Positions 37,423 through 47,694 of a stretch of 64,000 nt of DNA are shown here, piece by piece. A model generated the notes under the pieces. It did not search any database. It had not been told where the DNA came from and worked only from the letters and a program-made list of their open reading frames with translations. The DNA comes from Blakeslea trispora (lineage: Eukaryota > Mucoromycota > Mucoromycetes > Mucorales > Choanephoraceae): positions 372,001 through 436,000 of the forward strand of contig JAIWNE010000010.1 of NCBI GenBank assembly GCA_025331445.1, written 5' to 3'. Positions within the stretch are counted from its first letter, which is position 1, and each line of letters starts with the position of its first letter. A program made the position numbers and the translations under genes.

Positions 37423-37601
37423 CGTTTTCGAAAATAAAAAGTAGATAAAAAAAAAAAAGGCGCTATGCGACTGTGGTACTCTCAATCTTGCGTACACACT
37501 CCTTGTTATATGTAAAATGAAGAACAATGGGTTTTTGGATACATTTATTACAAGAAAAGATGGATTCTAATTGATACTTATAAATAAATAAAAAACAAAG
37601 T

Positions 37602-38321
37602 CTATGGGGTATGGAATATCAAGCCTTCTTCATGCTCTTCAACAAAATCTTCTTCTAAATCACCATTATATCCCATCAAGAAGTGCTTTTTTAAAAGGTA
37701 AGTAATTTTGTATTATCTTCAGACTGCAATATTTTTCTTTACCTTCAACTCATACAGGGCAACCAGTGTCATCTCAAGATCATCTAGCTCTTCTTCTGTC
37801 TTTGGTATGGCTAGCTTCTTTCCGGGAAGAATAACATCCACTCCTTCATATCTGGTCAAGTGATATATATATCCTCTTGTCTTGATTTTTGTGTGAGAAC
37901 TTGCCACACCAATCCAAGGGCCAGATGCTGTCTGGCCCCTTCAAACAAGTATTGTACACTTGCAGAGACTTGCTGCAACGAATACTCTTGGATTCTTGTG
38001 AGACTGTCTCGGCAGTGCTTCTTCCATCTTCCACTTCAGACAAACAAAGAGGTACCTTCTTGTTGTTGTACAGAATCATGTCACTTCGTCTTCCCATGAT
38101 GTTCTTGCAGCTTCCTTTGAGACTCAATCTCTTCTCATTCTGGATTTCATCTTCTTGCATGATTCTGTTGTTTTTTTCACCGCTCTTCCACCTCAACAAA
38201 GTATCGACAAACAAAGTGTTTAACAGCTCCTTCACTTTCATCAAGCTCAAAGGAGCGCTTTCTTTTCTTTTTGTTTGCTTCAGTGTCTTCTTCTAGATGC
38301 CACTGAGCAAACTTGTTCTTC
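37602..38321 (-). pseudogene. Decayed gene of a Mucorales-type repeated family, function unknown
   Basis: Read on the minus strand, coherent protein segments follow each other but in changing frames: NKFAQWHLEEDTEANKKKRK; ELLNTLFVDTLLRWKSGEKN; KGSCKNIMGRRSDMILYNNK; TAETVSQESKSIRCSKSLQ; IWPLDWCG; then, shifted, GYIYHLTRYEGVDVILPGKK; and after an ordinary intron (37740-37689) HFLMGYNGDLEED to a stop at 37602. I recall similar multi-copy proteins of unknown function from Mucorales genomes (memory, not checked). Two frame breaks (near 38235 and 37890) make it a likely pseudogene. The second could instead be a 31-nt GC-AG intron. It lies within the Tc1/mariner ends. Confidence 0.5.
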
Positions 38322-38450
38322 CTATTTTATTTGATTAGCTTTTGCATTAAGAACATTAACTAATGCTTACATTATAGTTATAACAAAGACTATTGGGTCA
38401 TCTTGCCAAGTTATATGTAATATGCATACAGGAATTTGACTTCTGACAAC

Positions 38451-38490
38451 ATATTTTTGACCCAGGTGTAATATATTTTTGACCCAAGTG
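38451..38490 (+). repeat. Short tandem duplication
   Basis: ATATTTTTGACCCAGGTG at 38451-38468 is repeated with one change (CAAGTG) at 38473-38490, within the Tc1/mariner element between the LINE fragment and the decayed gene. Confidence 0.7.
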
Positions 38491-38558
38491 GCTAACAATT
38501 ATTGACTTCTCATATCTTTTTAGTGATACTTGGATTTATATAAATAACAGAATAAACC

Positions 38559-39954
38559 TCAGTTTCCTGTGACTGTATAAGGTAGCCTAAACAGGCTGCA
38601 AAATAGAGGTGCACGTAAGAAGACCATAATGTCGTCTGCGTAACTGAGGAGTTTGATGGATGTTAAGACTGGTTGGCTGTCGAAATCAGTGGCATTAAAA
38701 TGATATCCTGAAAAACTACTGTTCTGAAGAATTGTTTGTAGCAATGGTTCGAGCGCAAAATTGTACAAGATACAAGAAATTGGATTGCCCTGCTTCAATC
38801 CTCTTCGTTTGAAGACCAAATCGGATGCCAACCAACCATTGAGGTTAATCCGAATCTGATTTTCTCAAAAAATAAAGGAGAGGGAGTCAGCCAACTGAAG
38901 AGGAACCCAGAATGGCGAAGTACGATGGAAAGATAGTTCAGATTAACACGGTCATAGGCTTTTTCCTGATCAAGAAGGAGACCAAGGTCAGCATCATCAT
39001 CACTAAAATTGCAGACAGCGTTTTTCATCATCATTTGAGTCAGCAAACCATGTTCAGCAATGTGATGATCAGGCATAAACCCCAGCTGGTGTGGGTTGAT
39101 CAAGGAAGAAGAGATGGTCATGATGTGCTGGTTGATGATGCGGGTAAAGATTTTGTTGTCAGTACTGACGAGCTGGATTGGACGATGGTTACTGGCTCTA
39201 CTCAAGTCACCCTTCCAAGATCTCTTACCCACAATCCCACAAGAGGCACGATAAGAGATGGTAAGGAGGGCGTAGTCTGTCCAGCTGTAGTTGATAAAGG
39301 AGTGTGACATAGATATAATATGGTTGGAGAAGGCGGAAGAGCAGAGTATATAGTCAAGAAGGCTTCGACTTCCTATAGTACTAACAAAGGTAGGTAAGTG
39401 TAAATGTTCAAAGCAATTATGGAAAGTTCCTGAAAGGAGATTAGACCAAGAAGGGTCGATGGTGTTTCTTTAATGTATGTCGTAGTTGAAATCCCCAACA
39501 GTAATGATTGGGACGGACAAGGAACGGAGAAGAGACATAAGGGAGAGGTTGGTAGTCAGATTACGAAAGTAAACGAGGCGAGCCTGTCTCGTAGCAGGAG
39601 CATAGATATTGAGGATGTGCATAAGAGGTGAAGCGAGATCATTCGTGTTAGCAACAGAGGCAAGGATAGACCTGACATCTGTGGCGACAATGTCTGCAGT
39701 GATTGGATTATATAAGAAGGATTGAATGAAACTATACCGCAATGCTCATTCCATAGACTGGAATGAGATTGGTGCATCATATAAAGAAAAGATATAGAGG
39801 AACGGGTTTTGGCGTGAGTTTCTTGAAAGCAAAATATATCCGTTTGTGTGGAGCGTAAAAAGCGAAAAAATAAGGAGCGTTTGGTGGAGTCATTTGATTT
39901 GATGAGACCACGACAGTTGAGCGTGGTGATATGTATTTGATGTTGGTTCGTCAT
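38559..39954 (-). pseudogene. LINE retrotransposon fragment (endonuclease and partial reverse transcriptase)
   Basis: On the minus strand an ATG at 39954 opens an AP-endonuclease domain (ITTLNCRGLIKSNDSTKRS, TDIFCFQETHAK). After a frameshift come NIYAPATRQARLVYFRNL and VGDFNYDIH (39742-39470). Then the reverse transcriptase follows (39310-38559): NHRPIQLVSTDNKIFTRIIN, LGFMPDHHIAEHG, LLDQEKAYDRVNLNYL and, after a further shift, GLKQGNPIS and LLSYADDIMVF, with the catalytic YADD. The sequence stops soon after YADD; thumb, RNase H and poly-A tail are absent. This is the endonuclease-RT order of L1/Tad-like LINEs. Confidence 0.85.
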
Positions 39955-39959
39955 GTTTA

Positions 39960-40815
39960 TAGTTAGTGAGATGGATTTTACAGCAGATGAATGTATGGCA
40001 CCAATAACAATGTGAGAGGGTGATCTAGTTTTTGACTGCTTTACTACAGCAATACTTTCCGACTTTGAACTAGCCCAGTTGTTTCTCATGTTAATATAGA
40101 AACCGGCTCCATCAATAAAAACGCAATTTTTGTATAATCTAGACCAGAGTCTTTCCATTTCATGAATCATTCATATCTTGCTTGCAGATTCTCTGCTGAA
40201 TTTCTCGCTTCCGTCTCAAAAACGGGTTTCTTGATTGTTATTAACATTGTGTTCCTCAGGTGGTTGTTGAGTTGAAATTGTAATATCTTCAAAGTTCTTT
40301 GTTAAGCTATCAATAATGTCATCCGATACTAACTATGGATTGTTGTCGATAAGCTCATAAATGTGCGTATTATGTGCAGCCGTAAATGAGCTTTTTTTTC
40401 CAGCGTTCCGTTCTGACTTCTTATAAGCAACTTCTTCGGTTTCATCGTAAAGGTGCTGCCACCTCAAGGCCGTACGGCAATTGATATTCAGGTCTTTCGC
40501 AACTCTACTTGCAACACCTCGCTCCACCGGCTGCTCAAGCATACAATTTATGAAAGTCCCTCTTGTTAAATCGTTGTAGTTCTTGTAAGAGATGGCTTTT
40601 CTCAATTCTTCATGCTTCCACTGCTTCTTTGTTGAAGTTGGTTCACGAGATTTTTTGGGACGCTTAGTACTCAAATACTTTTCTCTATTGGTAATGTTCT
40701 GAAGAACAATGTTAGGATCGCTGACATCAGTCAAAATGCCTTCCATGGGATCATAGACTTTCTCTTCTCGCTCGTTGTAGAGGTTGTCAAGTCCGTCTTC
40801 ATAAAAGGTACTCAT
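39960..40815 (-). pseudogene. Tc1/mariner transposase, N-terminal HTH and start of DDE domain, broken
   Basis: One reading frame runs from ATG 40815 to about 39960, interrupted by three stops (40333-40335 TAG, 40216-40218 TGA, and a TGA just before 40170). The N-terminal half holds a helix-turn-helix-like region (VASRVAKDLNINCRTALRW) and continues past the first stop as SDDIIDSLTKNFEDITIS. After the third stop, NCVFIDGAGFYINMR carries the first catalytic Asp and SHIVIGAIHSSAV follows. The frame is then cut by the LINE sequence. The second Asp and the final Asp/Glu are not found. Confidence 0.78.
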
Positions 40816-40966
40816 TGGTTTAGACTATAAAAGCGCAAATAAGTCGTTGCTTTTACGCCAAGTCAATTTAGCACTTATGGACATTTGTCTACAGACTAAA
40901 AGACAAATCATCTTGCCATTTGGGCTAATCATTTTTCAACTTTGACCATTCATTTTTGAGTTTCTA

Positions 40967-40988
40967 CCAATTTTAATAGGTTTGACTG
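40967..40988 (-). repeat. Right terminal inverted repeat of the Tc1/mariner element
   Basis: Inverted copy of 37400-37422, ending GTTTGACTG directly before TA. Confidence 0.85.
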
Positions 40989-41166
40989 TATAATAAATAC
41001 AACAATGATATTTATATAATATGTGCATTTCTGTGTATATGTATAGGTGTATAAGTATGTAAGATGTAAATATGTAAATGTGTGTATATATAAGTGTATG
41101 CGTGTGTGTTTAAATCTTCTTCCCTCATTCTTTTGAAGGGGGAGGAAAATTATATCATGAAAGAAA

Positions 41167-44100
41167 TTATCGCAAATTATAAGCTTCTGATATACGACGC
41201 AAAGCACGCGCTTGAGCAGCACGATCACCTGCAGGTGCACTACTAGCCAACAAAGAATACACAAGTTGCGCTAAACCATCCTCATTCTCGGACAAATCAA
41301 TGTTTCTTCGCTTGGCAAAGCTCGAATTGGCATGTAAAATACCCTTGATCTGCTTCAAGCATTTTTGAAAGACTTGAGCGTTCTGGAAGCTCTCTCGTTG
41401 AGAGGCAGCACCTAAACGATAAGAGTCGATCTGTTGACAAAGGTCGGCCATGTTTGAGTTGGCTCTGTTCATCTGAATCTGTGCCATCACAGCCTTTATC
41501 ATACCCTCAGGGTCCTCAGGGGAGATGGGGGTCTTACCCCCATCACTGTTCTGACCTGCTAGTTCAATAAGAATTTCAGAAGTAGGAATACCTAATTCAT
41601 GCAACAAGATTTGAGCATCAGGCGATAATTTTTCTTTTGCACGGATTTCAGTCAAAAAGCCCATGTTCATAAACACATCGACAGCTGTCTTGCTTGATTC
41701 AGTAGACAAGACTTCACGATAGATGGTACGGCGACCTGTAATCAGGTGAGTAGCAATCCATTGAGTGAGCATAGGAACAATACAGCGAGGTAGCATGGGG
41801 ACAGCTTCTAATGCAGATAAAGAACAAGACGTAATCCAATAAGCATCAATGGTAGGGTAGACAAGGGAAGCCAAGAAAATCAATTGTTCATAGCGGAAAT
41901 TATCGTTTTCCATATTGACCAACAGGACCAAACGGTTATCTTGAGAACGAATGATACGTTTTTTGGTATATATCTGAACAGCCGTATTGAATTTCTATAA
42001 AGAATAAATGAGCAAAAACACAAACAACTGTATGGTATAATTTTTTGTTTTGTTTAAACTTACCTCTTCCATATCCCAGTCAAGTACGAATTCCTTTTCC
42101 AACAGCTGAACCAAGAAACAGAATCGATCCTTAAATTCATCTTCTAAAACTGACTCTTCGGAAAAGGAAAGGTAGACAACAGCAAAAAAGGCATCCAATA
42201 AAAAGACATGACTCATTTGATTAGCATAATAAGACAAAGCCATGATATTATCAGCATGATCGTTTACACGAATATTGGTATCGTCATTGATCTCTCTACC
42301 ATCAATAATCAGGTTTTTAGGCTCATCCAACAATTTGAAAGCAGCCAAGATCAAAGTATCAACATCTTCACCCTCTAAAAAAGTAATAATTTTTTTTAGC
42401 ATGAGTAAGGCATTTCTTTACAATTTCCTTTTCTTTTTACCTTGCCACTCTATAGCAAAACCATGTTGAACAGTTTCGTATCGTAACCATTCCGCAATAT
42501 CTTTGATTTTACCAATACTCACACCATGAGTAGCACGTCCATAAAGAATAATGGAAGATATGACAGAGACAGGCGATACAACAGTACCCTTACATTGTGC
42601 ATCATGTACGCGCTTGGTAATCTCGGCTACCAATTCAGCTTCATAGGTGTCTAGGCTAGCACTATCTGACTTGCGATGGAACTCTTCAGCTACCTCCTGC
42701 ACACTCACTAGTGGACCTACACCAAAAGTGACACGACCGCACTTTTTAGGCAAGTCCAGTCCCTCTGACAAAGTCTTTCGACGGTCTTTAGCTTCACTGG
42801 GTCTCGTCACACCGTTTGCTCTGATAGGCGCAGACATCATGGAGGGAGGGAGTGCAGAGGGAGGTCCAGATTGAGAGGCAGATCTGTTGCGACCCTTACT
42901 TACACCTGAAGCAGGCTGTTGATCCAACACTTCATCAATCAAATGAGGTAGCTCAGGCACGTTCTCATAAGTGATGTTGATAGGAATAAACACAACATCT
43001 TTGTGCACCTTCTTTTGACCCATGGTGGATGTACTGTGAGCTAAGCTCTCAATGCTCATAGTAGGGCTGTTGGCGCCTGTCGAAGTAGTAGAGTCAGGCG
43101 AGGCAGGAGGTGTTTGCATTTCAGCAGCAGCAAATCGAGAAATCATACTAGGTGTATTTGAAGTAGGTCGACCTGTCTGATTACTCTGAAGCGTGGCCTC
43201 AATGACCATATCGACAAAGCCATCCGAGTAAGCCTCTTGGAACTTGCCTGTTCTGGAACGATGTCTTTCAAGGCTGAAGGACAGAGCACCATGTTCTCTT
43301 AAGAGTACCTGAGTATAGGCAGCCGTCACAGCTGAATTTAGTGGAGATCGCTTACTTTTGTCTCGCTTCACATAATAAGCGCCGGCCAGACGATAGACAT
43401 CAGACATGGGGCCAACCTGAGACATGGCTTCATCACAGGCAAGTGCAGGTACAGGCAAATGATATCGAATGGCAATGTACCAAATGATCAAAGGATCCAA
43501 CAGACTCTTGGATACAGGTACATAAACCACACGCTTACCCATGGTCGCTTGACGCATGAGGCGGAGACTTTCATCTGAGATACGTACGTTCTCAAACATG
43601 TCCTCGAGTAAGGATCTCAAAAACGAACCAGCAAACCAAACAAAGGCCAACTGTGTGCGTTCACTCATACGCAAGAGAATCTTGAGTGCTTCATTGATCG
43701 CTGTCTGCTTAGAGACACCGGCCTTTTGAGTGATTTGGGCGATCGCTTGATTGACACGCTTATCGTTCAAGACAATCACCTTGACAGATTCATCACTACT
43801 GCCTACTTTGCGACGCCAACGACCTAATGAGATACGTCTGTCTTTATCTGGATTTATAATCTCTTCATCTTGGCACCAATCATCTAGTGAATCATCCAGA
43901 TCAGTTAGCCAGGGGTCCTCTGTTGTTTCCTTTGTGGTTGAGTCAGTCCCTTGTTGGGGACTGTGGGTCAAGAGTGACTTGATATGAGATACCATACGCC
44001 CTGTTCGTTGAACAATCTGGTCTTGAGTAAAGATGACGCTGTTGACCTGTCTACCAATCACGAGTTGATAATAGCTACTGTCTTCCTCATCCACATCACT

Positions 44101-46337
44101 GTTAGGTGCATGAATAGCCGAGTGCCATCCATCAATAGGTGTAGGAACACGCAAATGAGTCTCTTGACAGACAAAGTAATGAATACCATAGGATGCATTT
44201 GTCAAGTAATTGAACCAAAACACATGGTTTGCATCTTCAGGCACAATCTCGTTGGGATCAAACTCCAAGCTGGTATCCATTGTCTTTAGGGCATAGGCCA
44301 AGTTGGTTGTGTTTTCATTGAGCTGGAAAGTACCTGATTGATAGATACTATCTCGCATCGTCGTTGCCAACTTGGCTGCTCTATCGACTGTTCGACTCAG
44401 ACGATGTGAATTGCGCTTATTACTACTATTGAATGAAGAGGTGGAAGTAGAAGCCGAGGGTGACACGCCTCGGATTCGATCCGTCGATTGCGAAGCCATG
44501 GGTGCTGAGGATACAGAGGAGGTCGAAGTGGAAGAGGTGGGTGTTGCGTCACCTGATGAATTGATATAATCTCGAAGTGAGTTCATGACGGTTCGTGCAC
44601 GAGCAAGTCCAGAGACAGGTGTACTGACCGATCCATTCAGTGACATGCGTTGGGGTGGATTAAAGTAGGTACGTGAAGGAGGGAGGTTGATGTTGGTTGC
44701 CTTGATCCAGTACTGACGAATAGCTTCGTATCCAATCCGCCAACTCAAGGGCCGCATGCTAGTGATGGAAACCTGACAGATCGTGGGAAGCATGGGTGTT
44801 TCATGAATACCAGGTAAATAGATCTTGGGTATACCACCATGTTGGTAAAAGGACATGCGACTGGTTGAACTGGCTGTTCTACGATGCGAACGATGTGAAG
44901 CGGATGCATCTGTATGTTCTAAATCAGCTACCTTTGGCATCTCAAACTTTTCAGCAACTGAGAGTGTAGCAGCGCAGCCAATCATGAGACGCACTACATA
45001 ATCTACTGGTACAACATCAGCCACGCTTTCTCCAACATGAGGCTGAATCACTCGAGATCCTCTTCCGGTCAACAGGATTGTACCATTCACACCATTGACG
45101 CCATCTGCCTAATGTTGAATATATAAAAATAAGTTTCATCTGTGTCTATCCAGGACAGTGATCTCTGACTTACCCAGCCAACCAGAGGTTCCTGAATACT
45201 GGGACCCACAGGGCTTAGTCGCATTATGGCTATTGGAAAGAGAGGACGTTGATCCTCTTTTTTACATTTGGCGATTTCTTCCAACAAGATGTGCTCAGCT
45301 AATGACTTAGAGTAATGATAGGCATTGTTATAGAGTGATTGAAAATGCTGATGATCCACAGGTGATCCTTCGACAATCTGATGTACAATATTGGTTGCTG
45401 AGAGTTGTGATTCAGTGGGTGTTCTTGGTAAAGGATATAGATATTTTTCCTCAGGCGATTTATTGTTGACTGTCTGAAGGTTAGAAAGGTGAATAAAGGC
45501 AGATATTGAATGACATTGTTTAGCCAATTCTAAGAGTTGCAAGGTACCATAGGCATTGATCTACTCTCCCATGAAAGGAAATTAAACACTGGGTCACTTT
45601 TCTCTATTTCGAAACAAATAGTGCTTACTTTGACTGCATCTTCCAACCGCATGCTACCATCCACATTACCAGCACAGTGAAAAATAACATTGGTCTGTTG
45701 TGTAATGATATCAAAATCAAGATCCGATAACCCAAGATTTGGTTCTGTAAGATCACCGAAAATAGGATAGACTTTTTCTTCAATAAACTCATCAAACAAG
45801 TGATGACCCATCGATCGACGCAGATTGACAAAAGCCTACATAAAGAGGGAAGCGAATACATTAAAAAAAACAATGGTAAGGACTCCTGAAGTTACTTGCC
45901 TTGTTTAGCAAAATATCATCTTGTAACCTTCCACTTGCGGAACGTTGATGTTGACGACTGCTTGGTCTTAAAAGAATGAAGATCTTATCGACTGAATGAC
46001 GGAGAGAATGAATTAGTTTCCACAAGACCGCTTTCCCGACAAAACCAGTAGCACCGGTGATCAAGATCGACTTTTGGTTATAGAATGACCTGATGGTCTT
46101 TTGAGTCTGATCGACTTGTTCATCATCGTCATCGTCAATGGCAAAGTCGGTCTTGTTGCTTGTGGGTAACTCGATAGCCTCATCTTCAGGAAAAGGTTCA
46201 CTGTTCTCGATCTCCTTGACAACGTCGAATATAGTGGGCGAGTCGGGTGTTGTCGGTGTTGCAGCTCCACTCGGCATATAGTCTTTACTTTCCAAGTCCG
46301 GGTCAGTGATAGATATTGTAGGGACTAAATCGCTCAT
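41167..46337 (-). CDS. Fatty acyl-CoA reductase fused to a PlsB/GNPAT-type acyltransferase domain
   Basis: Six exons: 46337-45900, 45835-45629, 45560-45174, 45108-42441, 42374-42064 and 41994-41167; 1,612 residues. The N-terminal half is a FAR (male-sterility NAD(P)-binding) domain: TGATGFVG at 94-101, the catalytic Y-x3-K pair Y296/K300, and VPVDYVVRLMIGCAA. FARs reduce acyl-CoA to fatty alcohol. A Ser/Thr-rich linker follows. The second half aligns with glycerol-3-phosphate/DHAP acyltransferases: VVYVPVSKSLLDPLI (block I), LAGAYYVKRD (II), LERHRSRTGKF (III, Glu958), IPINITYENVPEL (IV) and a GPAT-like C-terminus (LSYYANQMSHVFL). Block I should be HX4D; the His is Ser877. There is no PTS1 (it ends NLR). 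This is the enzyme pair of ether-lipid synthesis in one chain. Intron 1 has a GC donor. Confidence 0.85.
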
Positions 46338-47694
46338 ATTGTTGATTTCCCAGCAAAAAAAAAAAGAAGAAAATAAAAAGAAAAGGGGATAGAGAGTAAG
46401 GAAGGTCGAAAAAAAAAGTGAACAAGTCCAGAATAAAAAAAAAAAGGTTGTATTTAAATTGAATACAAATTTGTCTCAGCCTGTTTGAGTAACAATCAAC
46501 AAAAAAGTTAAGGAAAAAACATAAGGAGAAACTAGATTGAATGATTCACTGCTTTAACAAGAAGGGTAAAAATAACTTTTTTTATATAGAAAAAAGGGTT
46601 GTGTTTGCTTATGCTTTTATAAGGGGGGGGGAGTGGGCAAAGTAGGACACGTTTTTTCATTTTAAGAGTAAAATGTATTTGATTTAAAAGTTGATCTTAG
46701 TCTTGTTCTCTCACTTTTTCTCGGGAAAGTCAACCGGACCTTAAAGAAAGTGTCGATTGAGCTTTTGGTCAAGTACAACCTGATCTAAAATTAAGTTGTA
46801 CAACTTCCGTTTTTGGTTGATTCGCTGGTTTGACACAAAAAGGGAACCATCTAGATAGAAAAAGAAAGGGGGAGACACTAGAGCCTTTTTTTTTTTTCTT
46901 TTAAAACCTCAAAAACAAAAGGGCTTCATAATGGTTCGATTGCATATGAAGGAGCTTCATAGGGCTTCCTTCTAATAAAAGAAATCTTTGCAATGAAAAA
47001 CTGAATTCACAAAGTAAGATAGTAGCTTGTGTATCGTTGGAGTGAATGGCACCAGATTGTCTTTTGAACCCTCGAGTCGAATATCTTATTACCCTCAAGA
47101 AATGGATACCCTTGGTTTGATAGAAATAAAGGAGTTTGATATAACAATAAGCCTTGTAAAAAAAAACACGACTCAGAAGAATACATGGATACACACTTAA
47201 TGCACTCTATGACTGTTTCTCTAGTGAGCCACAGTTGCACAACAAAAGTAGCTATGTTTGTACAAAAGTTGGGTCCAAAAGAGATGGCTTACATCTAATT
47301 CATGCAACCATAAAGATGATTTAAAAAGGAATATCGTTTAGCTGAAAAGCAATACTCTTCCACTCAAAGAGAGAGAGAAAAAAAAAAGAAAGAGAATGGC
47401 ACGTACAATAGCAAGAATAGCTCTAAAACCAAGTCTTGCCCCCCAAAAAAAACCGTTTTAGTCAAAAGATCAACCATTTAATTTCTGTGTTCCTGAATTT
47501 ATGTTTATTAAATTATTTGAAATCCAGCCAATCAGCAACCACTTTTCCCTTTATGCGCTTTTAGGGATACATTTTATACTCGTTGATAACAAAGAGCATA
47601 GTTACGGTGATCATAACTAAAGGAAAATAAGATGCATCCGTGAGTTTAGCAAGATCATCTCACTGCCCTCTTTTTTTTTTTTTTTTTTTTTTTT
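46338..47694. other. 1.35-kb gene-free interval
   Basis: Presumed promoter of the FAR-acyltransferase gene plus the 3' region of the next minus-strand gene. Poly-A/T and G8 tracts occur, and a T26 tract lies at 47671-47696 just after the next gene's stop codon. Overlapping minus-strand frames at 46901-47240 lack any family signal. Confidence 0.5.

Larger units (their letters stand above)
37400..40988. mobile_element. Tc1/mariner element, 3,589 bp, inactivated and invaded by other sequences
   Basis: The ends match in inverted orientation: left CAGTCAAACTTATTAAAA (37400 on) and right, read inverted, CAGTCAAACCTATTAAAA (from 40988), with one mismatch and then a one-base offset before TTGG. Both ends abut a TA dinucleotide (37398-37399 and 40989-40990), the Tc1/mariner target duplication. 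Near the right end, on the minus strand, is a transposase with HTH and part of a DDE domain. The interior also holds a LINE fragment (38559-39954) and a decayed open frame of another family (37602-38321), so this is a composite of several insertions. Confidence 0.82.
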
